From the NCBI GenBank assembly GCA_035308025.1, contig DATGHL010000026.1, positions 1 to 64,000 on the forward strand: 64,000 bases of DNA, read 5' to 3'. Both the position numbers and the translations under genes were made by a program. Under the pieces are notes generated by a model that worked only from the letters and a program-made list of their open reading frames with translations, was not told the origin of the DNA and did no database searches. Positions within the stretch are counted from its first letter, which is position 1. The number at the start of each line of letters is the position of its first letter. Source of the stretch: Candidatus Binataceae bacterium. Its GTDB lineage: Bacteria > Desulfobacterota > Binatia > Binatales > Binataceae. Of the stretch, positions 1 through 8,473 are shown in pieces.

Positions 1-863
1 AAGCCTTCGCATTCCGCGCAGGCGCCGAGCGGGCTGTTGGCGGAGAAGAGCGCCGCGGTAGGCTCGGGATAGGCAGTTCCGCAGTTCGAGCAGTTGAAGC
101 GACGATCGAATTCGAGCACGGCCGACGGCGTCGTGTCGCCGTTGACCCGAGCGACCGCGATCGCGCGTGCGCGTCCCGCACTGAGAATAAAGGCCTTTTC
201 GAGCGCCTCGCGGAGGCGCTCGGCGCCGGCGGTAGCGGTGACACTGACGCGATCAATGACGACGTCGAGCGCTGACGGAAGCGCACCGTTGGGGCTCGCG
301 AGGAAATCTTCGATACTGAAAACTTCGTCGCGACGATAGAGGCGGTGATAACCGTTGGCGGCGAGGTTGGCCGCGGCTTCAGCGAGTGAGCGCGAACCGA
401 GCGCGAAGGGTGCGAGCACGATGTAAAGACCCGGCCGCGCGAGCAGGCGGGACGCGGCGCTCTCGATAGTGTCGCACGTCACCTCGACTTTGCATTGCGG
501 GCAGATCGTCCGCCCGGCTGCCGCGAACAGGATGCGCAGGTAGTCGCTGATCTCGGTGACAGTGCCGACGGTCGAGCGCGCATTCTTGATGGTGTTCTTC
601 TGCTTGAGCGCGAGCGCCGGTGGAATTTCGGTAATCGAATCGACGTCGGGCCGGTCCATGCGCTCGAGAAAGAGCCGCGCATAGGTCGAGAGACTCTGGA
701 CGTAACGCCGTTGACCCTCGGCGTAGAGCGTATCGAAGACCAGGCTCGACTTACCCGAGCCGGAAACGCCGGTGACGACGGTCAGCCGCCCGTGCGGAAT
801 ATCAAGCGAGATATTGCGGAGGTTGTGGGTGCGCGCTCCGCGGATACTGATCGAGCGCTCCAA
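1..863 (-). CDS. uvrA: Excinuclease ABC subunit UvrA, N-terminal part (runs off left edge)
   Basis: UvrA is the damage-recognition ATPase of nucleotide excision repair, acting on DNA as a dimer with UvrB. About 287 codons are visible. Near the N-terminus is the Walker A motif [10 protein letters not shown] followed by the UvrA-typical [13 protein letters not shown] and YARLFLERM stretches. A CPQC knuckle follows at about residue 120, and a [11 protein letters not shown]...CAEC zinc-binding segment lies close to the window edge. The start is a TTG at 863, because an in-frame stop at 885-887 leaves no ATG or GTG upstream. The remaining signature and second ATPase modules lie outside the window. 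The small gene at 885-1106 precedes it by 21 nt and is probably co-transcribed. Identity is secure; the exact start is less so. Confidence 0.93.
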   Translation of the reverse strand, partial: MERSISIRGARTHNLRNISLDIPHGRLTVVTGVSGSGKSSLVFDTLYAEGQRRYVQSLSTYARLFLERMDRPDVDSITEIPPALALKQKNTIKNARSTVGTVTEISDYLRILFAAAGRTICPQCKVEVTCDTIESAASRLLARPGLYIVLAPFALGSRSLAEAAANLAANGYHRLYRRDEVFSIEDFLASPNGALPSALDVVIDRVSVTATAGAERLREALEKAFILSAGRARAIAVARVNGDTTPSAVLEFDRRFNCSNCGTAYPEPTAALFSANSPLGACAECEG

Positions 864-884
864 AACTCTGCTGCCGGGTCCGCT

Positions 885-1106
885 TCAGCGCGGATCGTCA
901 ATCGGGCGCGCTTTGATCTTGCGTTCGCCCGGGTACTCGCCGGCAACCTCGGTGTAGAGCTGGCGCAAGCGGAGATCGAACTGCGCCTCGAGCCTGCGGG
1001 TGCCCGCGACGCGCTCCGGCTCCGGCAGGTCGCTAAGTTTGCGGACGGCGTCGTCGAGTTCAAAGATCAACCGGTTGCGCCGCACCAGGTACTGATAGCC
1101 GTTCAT
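885..1106 (-). CDS. Small hypothetical protein upstream of uvrA
   Basis: This is a 73-residue, highly charged soluble protein starting [13 protein letters not shown] and rich in Arg and Glu. It has a predicted helical middle ([21 protein letters not shown]) and no signal peptide or membrane segment. The ATG at 1106 follows a GAGCGAGG purine stretch. It lies directly upstream of uvrA on the same strand with a 21-nt gap, so it is probably the first gene of a uvrA transcript. I do not recognise a family. Its reading frame is the same as uvrA, separated by a single TGA, so an N-terminally extended UvrA is formally possible but unlikely given where UvrA homology starts. Confidence 0.5.
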   Translation of the reverse strand: MNGYQYLVRRNRLIFELDDAVRKLSDLPEPERVAGTRRLEAQFDLRLRQLYTEVAGEYPGERKIKARPIDDPR

Positions 1107-1195
1107 GGGCCTCGCTCAGATGACAGTTAGACGGTAAAAAGTGAAATTCCCAAACACCCGAGTATAGTTTATCCTTGCTGATTCAGACAACCGCG

Positions 1196-1981
1196 ATGGC
1201 TTCCGCGCACCTTGACCGCAACTTCAACGCACCGGCGGGTACGCTTGTACCGCTGGATCTCCCGGCGATCACGCACGGCTTCATGAATCGCGGCGGCGGG
1301 GTGAGCGTCGGCGCGTATCGCTCGTTCAATCTCGCGCGCTGGGTCGGCGACGATCCGCTTGCGGTCGCGGAGAACTGGCGGCGCTGGCAGGCGGCCCACC
1401 CGGCGATGGCACCCGCACTCCTGCAGCAGGTCCACGGGATCGAAGTCCGGACTATAGGTCGTGACTATGGCAGCGCGCGCGCGACCGGCGACGGCGCGGT
1501 AACGCACGAGCGCGGGATCGCGCTATGCATCTTCACGGCCGATTGCGTGCCGATCCTGCTGGCCGACGCTGAGCATGGCGTCGTCGGCGCGCTCCACGCC
1601 GGCTGGCGCGGGGCGCTCGCAAATATCGCGGCCGCCGGGGTTCGTGCGATGACGGCGATCGGCGCGCGGGCCGGCGCGATCACCGCGGCGCTCGGTCCGG
1701 CAATCAGTAGCTGCTGCTTCGAGGTCGATGAGGAATTGGCGGCGCGCTTCGCGGATCAGATTCCTTGCGCGCCGCGTCATACGCGACGTGGCTCGCCGAG
1801 CAAGGCGTTTCTCGATCTGCGCGGGATCGTCGCCGAGCAGTTGGCGGATTGCGGCGTGAATCCGGCGCGGATTCTGCAGAGCGGACCGTGTACTAAATGC
1901 GCGAACGATCGTTATTTCTCGCGCCGCGCGTCTGGAGCTCCGAGCGGCCTGCAGATGAGTTTTATCGGCCTGACGCGGTGA
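1196..1981 (+). CDS. pgeF: Peptidoglycan editing factor PgeF (YfiH/laccase-domain family)
   Basis: Members of this family remove wrongly incorporated amino acids from muramyl peptides, and purine-nucleoside phosphorylase-like activity is also reported. The protein has 261 residues from the ATG at 1196; an in-frame TTG at 1175 would add 7. Family hallmarks are visible in order: HGF near the N-terminus, LLQQVHG, the metal-binding FTADCVP, HAGWRG, ALGPAISSCCFEV, and the C-terminal CTKCANDRYFSRR. The conserved His and Cys metal ligands (QVHG, TADC, HAGW) are all present. It is divergent from uvrA, with a 68-bp spacer that must contain both promoters. The small basic gene at 1988 begins 6 nt after its stop. 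Confidence 0.93.
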   Translation: MASAHLDRNFNAPAGTLVPLDLPAITHGFMNRGGGVSVGAYRSFNLARWVGDDPLAVAENWRRWQAAHPAMAPALLQQVHGIEVRTIGRDYGSARATGDGAVTHERGIALCIFTADCVPILLADAEHGVVGALHAGWRGALANIAAAGVRAMTAIGARAGAITAALGPAISSCCFEVDEELAARFADQIPCAPRHTRRGSPSKAFLDLRGIVAEQLADCGVNPARILQSGPCTKCANDRYFSRRASGAPSGLQMSFIGLTR

Positions 1982-1987
1982 TCACAC

Positions 1988-2164
1988 GTGCCCGCCAAGT
2001 CTCCGAAGGAACCGCCGGCGAAGAGCATTTCGACCAAGCGGCTGATCCGCAAGCTGCGCAAGCCGCTCGCACCGCCAACGCGCGTCGTCGAGGATGAGCG
2101 GAAGTACAAGCGCTCGCGCGAGCACGTGCGGCTATATCGCGAACCGGAAGAGCCTGCGAAATAA
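1988..2164 (+). CDS. Small basic hypothetical protein coupled to pgeF
   Basis: This is a 58-residue reading frame with a GTG start 6 nt after the pgeF stop. It is very basic and proline-rich (VPAKSPKEPPAK at the N-terminus, then RLIRKLRKPL), followed by a more acidic-basic mixed tail RVVEDERKYKRSREHVRLYREPEE. The codon choice matches neighbouring real genes and the spacing suggests co-translation with pgeF. No family is recognised. The composition resembles a nucleic-acid or ribosome-associated peptide, but that is only an impression. Confidence 0.55.
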   Translation: MPAKSPKEPPAKSISTKRLIRKLRKPLAPPTRVVEDERKYKRSREHVRLYREPEEPAK

Positions 2165-2221
2165 TTAAAGCAATACTTTAGAATTGATCCGGTGCGAAGT
2201 CAGCGGAGTGTGAAGAAATAA

Positions 2222-3331
2222 ATGATCGGATTCGATCTCAGTGACGAGCAGAAGATGATCCGCGAGACCGTCGCGGCCTTCGCGATCGAGGAAATCCGCC
2301 CGGCGGCGCGGCCTGCTGACGAATCCGGCACGATCCCGCTTGCCCTAATTGCCAAAGGCTGGGAGTTGGGCTTGGTGCGCGGCGCAATTCCGGAGGAGTT
2401 CGGCGGCTACGGCGACGCCCGTTCGGCCGTGACCGGCGCGATCACGGTCGAGGAGCTGGCCTACGGCGACCTCGCGATCGCGATGCACATGCTGGCGCCG
2501 CAACTGCTCGCCTATCCGCTGATCGAAGCCGGCTCGCCGTCGCAGCGGGCGCAATTTTTGCCGCAGTTCGCGGTAGACGCCTTCGTTCCCGCCAGCGCCG
2601 CCCTGATGGAGCCGCGATTCGACTTCGAGCCGTCGCTGATGGAGACGACGGCGCGGCGCGACGGCGGCGGCTTCATTCTGAACGGCGACAAGTGTTACGT
2701 CCCGCTGGCCGCGCAGTCCGCGTCGATGCTGATCTATGCGGCCACGGATCGCGAGAAGGGCTACGCGGGTGTCGATGCGTTCATCGTGCCGCGCAACACT
2801 GCAGGACTTGCCGTCTCGGCGCGCGAAAAGAACATGGGGCTCAAGGCGCTCGAGACCTTCGAGATGAAACTGACGGATTGCCGCGTCGGGTCGGAGGCGC
2901 GGCTAGGCGGCGAGTCCGGGATCAATTTCACTCGGCAGTTGAGCCAGTCGCGGGTCGCGATGGCGGCGATGGCGGTCGGTGTCGCGCGCGCGGCATACGA
3001 CTATGCACGGGCCTATGCGAAGGAGCGCAAGGCTTTCGGCGTGCCGATCGCGACCAAGCAGGCGATCGCCTTCATGCTCGCCGAGATGGCGATCGAACTC
3101 GACGCCACGCGGCTGCTGGTCTGGGACGCGGCGTCGCGGCTCGACAAGGGCGACAACGCGCTGAAGGAAAGTTCGCAGGCGCGCAATTACGCGGCGCAGT
3201 CGTGCCTGGCGATCGCTGACAACGCGCTCCAAGTGCTCGGCGGCCACGGTTATATCCGCGAACATCCGGTCGAGCTGTGGCTGCGCAACGCGCGCTGCTT
3301 CGGCGTGCTCGAAGGGCTGGCGACGGCGTGA
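2222..3331 (+). CDS. Acyl-CoA dehydrogenase family protein
   Basis: This is an FAD-dependent alpha,beta-dehydrogenase of acyl-CoA thioesters, 369 residues. The N-terminal helical domain starts MIGFDLSDEQKMIRETVAAFA. The middle domain contains the PASAALMEP and GDKCYVPLA regions that contact FAD and substrate, and the C-terminal helical domain contains YAKERKAFGVPIATKQAIAFMLAEM and LQVLGGHGYIREHPVE. The protein stops right after VLEGLATA, so the segment around the catalytic Glu of the usual EGT motif is present, but the final helix of about 25-30 residues seen in most relatives is missing. It is 24 bp upstream of a second acyl-CoA dehydrogenase, so the two probably form a heteromeric or sequential pair. 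The substrate cannot be told. Confidence 0.88.
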   Translation: MIGFDLSDEQKMIRETVAAFAIEEIRPAARPADESGTIPLALIAKGWELGLVRGAIPEEFGGYGDARSAVTGAITVEELAYGDLAIAMHMLAPQLLAYPLIEAGSPSQRAQFLPQFAVDAFVPASAALMEPRFDFEPSLMETTARRDGGGFILNGDKCYVPLAAQSASMLIYAATDREKGYAGVDAFIVPRNTAGLAVSAREKNMGLKALETFEMKLTDCRVGSEARLGGESGINFTRQLSQSRVAMAAMAVGVARAAYDYARAYAKERKAFGVPIATKQAIAFMLAEMAIELDATRLLVWDAASRLDKGDNALKESSQARNYAAQSCLAIADNALQVLGGHGYIREHPVELWLRNARCFGVLEGLATA

Positions 3332-3355
3332 CGCGAAGGAAAAAGGACAGCACTG

Positions 3356-4594
3356 ATGATCGATTTTGAACTCGAACCCCAGGCGCTCAAGCTGACGAAG
3401 ATGTACCACGTGGCGGCCACGCAGATGATGCGGCCGATCTCGCGCGAATACGACGAGAACGAGCATGTCGAGCCGCGCCAGTTCTGGGCGACGATGTGGT
3501 CGCTGCAGAGCGCCGGCGCCACGGCCGGGGAGTCCAACGCCGCCGACAAACCGGCGGATCCCACAACTGGCACGATCTCGAATACACGCACGTTGGTCAC
3601 CTGTATCACAGCAGAGGAGCTATGCTGGGGCGATGCCGGACTCTTCATCTCGATTCCCGGCGGCGGACTCGGCGGCGCCGCGGTCGCGGCGGCGGGCAGC
3701 CCGGAGCAGCGCGAACGCTTTCTGTGCCGCTTTCGCGAAGGCAAGCCGAAGTGGGGCGCGATGGCGATCACGGAACCGGGTTGCGGTTCGGACTCGGCGG
3801 CGGTCACCACCACCGCGATGCGCGACGGCGATCACTATGTGATCAACGGGACCAAGATTTTCTGCACCTCAGGCCAAATGGCGGCCGAAAAGTCCGAGGG
3901 CTTCGTCGTGGTCTGGGCCACGCTCGACCGCAAGGTCGGCCGCGCCGCGATTAAGCCCTTCGTCGTCGAGCACAACACCCCCGGCATGACCGTCGTGCGG
4001 GTCGAGAACAAGCTCGGTATCCGCGCTTCCGACACCGCGATGCTGACCTTCGACAACTGCCGCGTGCCGGCGGACCATCTGTTGGGGAGCGCTGAAGTCA
4101 GGGGTGAAGGCGGTGGTTTCAAGGACGTGATGGCGACCTTCGACGCGACCCGTCCGATCGTCGCGGCGATGGCGTTGGGGGTCGGCCGCGCGGCGCTGGA
4201 TTTCGTCCGCGATTTCCTCGACGAGCAGAAGATTGAGGTTCGCTATGGGCTCTCACCACGACGGCTGAGCGCGCTCGAGCGCGACTTCATGGAGATGGAG
4301 GTGCAGCTCAAGGCGGCGCGCCTGCTGACCTGGCGGGCGGCCTGGATGCTCGATGCTGGAATGCGCAACAGCCTCGAAGCCTCGATGGCCAAGGCGAAGG
4401 CGGGGCGCGCGGTCACGCTGATTACACAAAAGGCCGTCGAGTTGCTCGGGCCGCTCGGCTACTCACGCAGCCAGCTCGTCGAAAAGTGGATGCGCGACGC
4501 GAAGATCAACGACATCTTCGAGGGTACGCAGCAGATCAATCTGCTGATCGTCGCGCGGCGAATTCTCGATTACAGCAGCAAGGAACTGAACTGA
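3356..4594 (+). CDS. Acyl-CoA dehydrogenase family protein (second of pair)
   Basis: A 412-residue flavoprotein of the acyl-CoA dehydrogenase superfamily. The conserved AITEPGCGSDSAAV motif that contacts FAD and acyl-CoA is at about residue 140. It is followed by NGTKIFCTSG, LGIRASDTAML, the C-terminal LLGPLGYSRSQLVEKWMRDAKI, and FEGTQQI, whose Glu is the expected catalytic base. Between residues 55 and 75 there is a polar insertion (GESNAADKPADPTTG) that is not typical. The usual ERxxFG FAD-contact segment of the C-terminal domain is replaced by VRYGLSPRRLSALERDFMEME. It lies 24 bp after another acyl-CoA dehydrogenase and just before a membrane acyltransferase. Confidence 0.88.
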   Translation: MIDFELEPQALKLTKMYHVAATQMMRPISREYDENEHVEPRQFWATMWSLQSAGATAGESNAADKPADPTTGTISNTRTLVTCITAEELCWGDAGLFISIPGGGLGGAAVAAAGSPEQRERFLCRFREGKPKWGAMAITEPGCGSDSAAVTTTAMRDGDHYVINGTKIFCTSGQMAAEKSEGFVVVWATLDRKVGRAAIKPFVVEHNTPGMTVVRVENKLGIRASDTAMLTFDNCRVPADHLLGSAEVRGEGGGFKDVMATFDATRPIVAAMALGVGRAALDFVRDFLDEQKIEVRYGLSPRRLSALERDFMEMEVQLKAARLLTWRAAWMLDAGMRNSLEASMAKAKAGRAVTLITQKAVELLGPLGYSRSQLVEKWMRDAKINDIFEGTQQINLLIVARRILDYSSKELN

Positions 4595-4644
4595 GCGGCG
4601 GGCGGGAAGTCAGCGCGCCGACGACGCCGGCCGGATCGGCGAGC

Positions 4645-5790
4645 GTGGTACGGATCCGCTGGCTCGACGGCATTAAGGGCCTCGCCATCTTGTGGATCGC
4701 TTATTTCCACGGCTTCGAGGCCTACCTTAACCGGCGGCTGCCCTCGCCGCTCGAGTCTCATTACTTCGCGCGCTTCCTCCGTCAGGCCGATCCGCAGTCG
4801 GCGGGCGCGCTAATCGCGCGAGTGGGTCAAGCGATCTTCGCTGCGGTTGCGGGCGTCGGCTTTCACGCAGTCGGCGTCTTTATCGTGATGAGCGGTTTCG
4901 GGCTGAGCTACTCGCTGGCGCGCAGCGGCGGACCGCGCGGCGGCTGGCGCGGATGGTATCGCTCACGCCTGGTGCGGCTGTTCCCGATGTACTGGGCGGC
5001 GCATCTGCTCTATCTGCTTTCGCCCTTCCAGGCGCGCCTCGAACCGATCGACTATCGCTTCGTGCTGAGTTTTCTGGGCGATCGCGTCGTGCCGATCTAC
5101 TACATTTTCTACTATCTGAATCCGGCTTGGTGGTACTTCGGGTTAATCCTCGAGCTCTACGTGGTTTTCCCTCTGCTGTTCAGCCTGATGCGGCGGGTGG
5201 GCGCGGGCTGGTTTCTCACGCTGTGCGTCGCGGAAACCGTCGTTAGCCGCTACGTCCTGCTCTTCGTGCTGCACACCTCCGGCTACTATCTGCTCGGCGC
5301 ATTCTTCGGCTGCCGGCTATGGGAATTCGCGCTCGGGATGGCGCTCGCGGTCTGGTATCAGCGGGATCGCGCTCGCGTTGACCGGCGTCTCTTCAGTTGG
5401 GGCGGGCTGGCGGCCGGCGCCGCGACCTATACGGCCGGGCTTTACAGTTACGGCTCGCCGCTGGCGTACACGTTAACCGACGGGCTGATCGGCACCGGGC
5501 TCTTCGTGATTCTGGCGAATCTCGCCTGGAGCGCGCGCCGCTTTGCGCGGATCGAAAGAGCGATCACCTACGTGGGGATGTGGTCTTACGGACTTTACCT
5601 GATCCATCAGCCTTACATGATCTACTTCGGAGAGCGGATGCGCTGGGCGACGATGGCCGAGTTTACCGTTGCCGCGATCCCGCTGATTGCGCTGCTCGCG
5701 ATCGCCTTGAGCGGCCTCGAGCGCATCATTAACCGAATTACCGATTATGTCCTCGCGCGGCCCGAACGCCGCGCGGCGCAGGCCGCGTGA
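4645..5790 (+). CDS. Acyltransferase family 3 membrane protein (OafA/YrhL-like)
   Basis: This is an integral-membrane O-acyltransferase of the kind that acetylates or succinylates surface polysaccharides or lipids. About 381 residues follow the GTG at 4645, where family similarity begins (RIRWLDGIKGLAILWIAYFHGFEA). The frame stays open further upstream into the preceding gene. The conserved His of the first membrane segment (YFHGF) is present, then FIVMSGFGLSYSLAR and the RSRLVRLFPMYWAAHLLY loop. About ten hydrophobic segments follow, with YGLYLIHQPYMIYFGER near the C-terminus, typical of this family. It is 50 bp downstream of an acyl-CoA dehydrogenase on the same strand. The acceptor is unknown. 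Confidence 0.85.
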   Translation: MVRIRWLDGIKGLAILWIAYFHGFEAYLNRRLPSPLESHYFARFLRQADPQSAGALIARVGQAIFAAVAGVGFHAVGVFIVMSGFGLSYSLARSGGPRGGWRGWYRSRLVRLFPMYWAAHLLYLLSPFQARLEPIDYRFVLSFLGDRVVPIYYIFYYLNPAWWYFGLILELYVVFPLLFSLMRRVGAGWFLTLCVAETVVSRYVLLFVLHTSGYYLLGAFFGCRLWEFALGMALAVWYQRDRARVDRRLFSWGGLAAGAATYTAGLYSYGSPLAYTLTDGLIGTGLFVILANLAWSARRFARIERAITYVGMWSYGLYLIHQPYMIYFGERMRWATMAEFTVAAIPLIALLAIALSGLERIINRITDYVLARPERRAAQAA

Positions 5791-5827
5791 GAGGATTAGT
5801 TACACCGGCCGCCCGCCGCGGGACGAC

Positions 5828-6523
5828 TCAGTAGAACCAGCGGTCCTTCTCGTAGGAGAAGATCTCGAGGGTTTGCGTCTTGCCGAGCAATCTTGGATGG
5901 GCCTTGGCGTCGTCCACGCTCTTGCCCACCAGGTAGTAGCTGAGTTCCTGATAAGTGACCTTGCCGATCGGCACACCCTCGGCGGATTCCTTGGCCTGGC
6001 AGCCCTGCACCGTTCCGTAACCGGTATAGGTGGCGGTCTGATAACCCGCGGCCTGATGCCACTGCAAGTGCAAAAGATTCTCGACCTCGCGATCGTGCAG
6101 CATCCGGTTCCAGTCCTCGCAGAAGCTCGGCAGGGAGGCGACCGCGGTTTGCCATTTGCGCCGCTGGATCGCGCTCAGACGCGCGAGATCGGCGGTGGTG
6201 GCTTTGATCTCGAAGACGGCCTGCTGGAGCGCGGTTTTAGGTGCGGGAGAAGTTGCCGGGGAGCTCGCCAGAGGCGCTGGGGTTAGCGCTTGCGCCGTAG
6301 CCCCGGTCGCCGGGAATTCCGCGACGGTTCCCGATTTCGTGACGGTTGAAGCCGCCGCGTCCGAAGCGCTCGCCGGCGCGATCGCGATCGTATCTGCCGA
6401 TTGCGCCGCGCCCCTGCCCTCCTCTGCTCTGGCCGTCGCCGTTACCATCCAGAGCGCGCAGATCACGAGGACCAACTTCGCAACAACCACCGCAACCCCT
6501 ATCCGCAACGGCCATCGTGTCAT
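5828..6523 (-). CDS. Exported hypothetical protein with Ala/Pro-rich linker
   Basis: A 231-residue protein. The ATG at 6523 is chosen because GGGAGGAG lies five bases upstream and the first 30 residues then form a clean signal or anchor segment (MTRWPLRIGVAVVVAKLVLVICALW). A low-complexity Ala/Pro/Ser/Thr linker runs to about residue 110. The C-terminal half is a compact domain with FCEDWNRMLHDREVENLLHLQWH, YTGYGTVQGC and YQELSYYLVGKSVDDAKAHP, and it contains two Cys that could pair. I do not recognise the family. It probably acts in the envelope and lies 203 bp downstream of the OmpA lipoprotein gene on the same strand. It converges with the acyltransferase gene. Confidence 0.65.
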   Translation of the reverse strand: MTRWPLRIGVAVVVAKLVLVICALWMVTATARAEEGRGAAQSADTIAIAPASASDAAASTVTKSGTVAEFPATGATAQALTPAPLASSPATSPAPKTALQQAVFEIKATTADLARLSAIQRRKWQTAVASLPSFCEDWNRMLHDREVENLLHLQWHQAAGYQTATYTGYGTVQGCQAKESAEGVPIGKVTYQELSYYLVGKSVDDAKAHPRLLGKTQTLEIFSYEKDRWFY

Positions 6524-6726
6524 TGCCGCTCCTCCCAAATCCGGATTCCAGGCCGCCGTTAAAACCGTCGGCGCGCGCCTGATTCTGTCGGTAATTGCCC
6601 AGAGGATCAACCGTAAAAGAAATCGGGACAGGCAGCACAGCCGCCTATCCCGGGGTCGCAAAATCAGGAAGCGTTGCGGCGGCCACGAACCTTAACGGAA
6701 CGTGGCCGCCGTTTAGCAGGCCGGAT

Positions 6727-7395
6727 TTACTGTTCGAGCGGGACGAGCTCGACTCGTCGATTTTCCGCGCGACCTTCCTTCGTCTTGTTGGTCGCGACGA
6801 AGTTGGTTTTGCCGAAGCCTTGCGGCACCAACTGAGATGCCGGAATGCCCTTGTCCTCGAGGTACGCGGCGACCGACTCCGAGCGGCGCTGCGACAGCTT
6901 CAGGTTGTACTTCTCGCCACCGATCGCGTCGCAATAGCCGTTGACGTCGACCTTGACTCCGGCATTCGCCTTAAGCGTCTCGGCCGCCTCGTCCAGCACC
7001 GGCTTGTCAACTTCGCGGATAAAGGACTTGTCGAAGTTGAAATGCACGCCACGGAGCACGATCTTCGCCGGCGCGGGAGGCGGCGGAGGTGGTGGTGGTG
7101 GCGGCGGAGGTGGTGGCGGTGGCGGTGGGGCTTCCGGGGCTGGCGCCATCGCACAGCCGATCACACCACCCAGCAGACCACCGACGACTACGCCAAGCGG
7201 TACGCCGATCTCGTAGTTGCGCTTCTTACCGCCGGCCTGATCGGCAACCAATGCGCCCGTGCCGCCGCCTGCGAGAGCGCCAGCCGCGGCGCCAAGCAAG
7301 CAGTACTTCTTCTTCTCCGGCGTCATCGTGCCGCATCCGGCGATGAGTGAGAAGGCTGCCACCCACAGCAGACCGAAACCAAGTTTTTTATGCAC
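6727..7395 (-). CDS. OmpA-family outer-membrane lipoprotein with glycine zipper and polyproline linker
   Basis: A 222-residue lipoprotein that would tether outer membrane to peptidoglycan. It starts at a GTG with AGGAGGAAGG about ten bases upstream. The signal peptide ends in the lipobox LIAGC, with Cys21 as the lipid anchor. It is followed by glycine-zipper repeats (GAAAGALAGGGTGALVADQAGG, split by a short charged loop), then a run of 18 consecutive prolines. The C-terminal OmpA-like peptidoglycan-binding domain contains FNFDKSFI, VDVNGYCDAIGGEKYNLKLSQRR and GFGKTNFVATNKTKEGRAENRRVEL. The Asp and Arg that bind diaminopimelate in such domains correspond to the TKEGRAENRRV region. It is preceded on the same strand by mlaC, 253 bp upstream. 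Confidence 0.92.
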   Translation of the reverse strand: MHKKLGFGLLWVAAFSLIAGCGTMTPEKKKYCLLGAAAGALAGGGTGALVADQAGGKKRNYEIGVPLGVVVGGLLGGVIGCAMAPAPEAPPPPPPPPPPPPPPPPPPAPAKIVLRGVHFNFDKSFIREVDKPVLDEAAETLKANAGVKVDVNGYCDAIGGEKYNLKLSQRRSESVAAYLEDKGIPASQLVPQGFGKTNFVATNKTKEGRAENRRVELVPLEQ

Positions 7396-7648
7396 CGCTT
7401 TTCCCTTCCTCCTGCTGTTCCGACCCCGTGATGCTCATCAGCTTGAATTGAACGAAACCGCCAGCGTCCAAGTCATCAGCACCGGATTCGGAAGTTCACG
7501 CTACGTGGTAGCCGCATAATGCACGACTGCCACAACCCAGTCCATTCGTAGCACGCCCGCAATCTTAGATTCACCAACAGTTGTTTGCAATATGCGGAAC
7601 GATCTTTCGGCGAAGTCCTGACGTTCCCCCCGCGGGCACAATCCATTA
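7396..7648. other. Intergenic region between mlaC and OmpA-lipoprotein gene
   Basis: No credible gene is seen on either strand. On the minus strand it must hold the end of the mlaC transcript and the leader of the OmpA gene, including the AGGAGGAAGG ribosome-binding site at the 7396-7415 end. I found no strong hairpin plus T-run. Confidence 0.4.
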
Positions 7649-8350
7649 TCACTTTTGCCCGGATTTGCCCGCTGCGTCTCCGCTCTGCGGCGGCTGCTCC
7701 ATGTATTGGCGCAACTGTTCCTGTTTGGCCTTGAGCTGAACGACGAGGCTGTCATAGCCGTCGTTATCAATGACTCGCCTGAACTGATTGCGGTAGTTGG
7801 CGATTACGCTGATCGCGTCCACGGTGAGGTCGTAAATCCGCCAGACACCGCCGCTCCGATGCATCAGATAATCGATCGTCAGGGGATCCTGTTGGTCGCG
7901 GAGCACGACGCTGCTTGAGACCTCGGCATAATCGGGGCCGTCGAATTGCTCTCGGGTAAAGGTAATCGTTGCGGTTTTGGCCTCCTCCTGAACCTTGCTC
8001 ACGGTGTAATCCTGGAGCTTGCTAAGGTAGGCGTCCTGAATGAAGGCAGTGAAGATCGGGACAAACTGCTCGCGTTGCGCCTGACTCAGGGTGCGCCAAT
8101 GATAGCCGAGCGCCGAGCGCGCCATGTCCGCGAAGTCGAAGTAACGCGCCGCCAGGATGCGCAGTTTCTCGCGACGCTCGGCGAGCGGCATCTGATCCGC
8201 GTGAAAGACCGCAATGACGTCGCTCACGCCCTGCCTCACTTGCGTGAGGGGATCCGCTGCCGGCGGAGCCGACGACCACGCCGAGGTGGCGAGACCGATT
8301 GTCATGATCAGCGCGCACAGCAATACATGAGGGGTTAATCGATCAATCAT
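7649..8350 (-). CDS. mlaC: MlaC/Ttg2D-family phospholipid-binding ABC transport protein
   Basis: A periplasmic lipid carrier that shuttles phospholipid between the inner-membrane MlaFEDB complex and the outer membrane. It has 233 residues and an N-terminal signal peptide (LLCALIMTIGLATSAWSSA). The mature domain shows typical features: RYFDFADMARSALGYHWRTLSQAQREQFVPIFTAFI (split by a turn), then the AEVSSSV strand, YLMHRSGGVWRIYDLTVDAISVIANYRNQF and the C-terminal VVQLKAKQEQLRQY. The MlaE, MlaF and MlaD partners are not adjacent in this window, so it may be a solitary paralogue or serve a distant complex. The 253 bp downstream, before the OmpA gene, appear non-coding. Confidence 0.9.
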   Translation of the reverse strand: MIDRLTPHVLLCALIMTIGLATSAWSSAPPAADPLTQVRQGVSDVIAVFHADQMPLAERREKLRILAARYFDFADMARSALGYHWRTLSQAQREQFVPIFTAFIQDAYLSKLQDYTVSKVQEEAKTATITFTREQFDGPDYAEVSSSVVLRDQQDPLTIDYLMHRSGGVWRIYDLTVDAISVIANYRNQFRRVIDNDGYDSLVVQLKAKQEQLRQYMEQPPQSGDAAGKSGQK

Positions 8351-8473
8351 CTTGGTTTGGTACCGCGGGTTGTTTTAGCAGGAAAACTCTTCCAGCGCTG
8401 CTCGATAGCGAGATGAAGAGATGGCGAATGCTCTCGGCACGGATTTAGACCTCTGATAAAATCTCGCCCGAGA

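Noticed and set aside
495..1130. Long plus-strand reading frame opposite uvrA
   Set aside because: It runs antisense to a clear UvrA coding sequence and its translation shows only Arg/Ala/Asp-rich shadow composition.
4486..4644. N-terminal extension of the acyltransferase into the acyl-CoA dehydrogenase gene
   Set aside because: The extension overlaps a conserved dehydrogenase C-terminus in another frame, and family similarity begins only after 4645.
7076..7133. G-rich simple repeat that could be a microsatellite or G-quadruplex locus
   Set aside because: On the minus strand it encodes 18 prolines using mixed CCA, CCG, CCT and CCC codons inside the OmpA lipoprotein, so a coding linker explains it.
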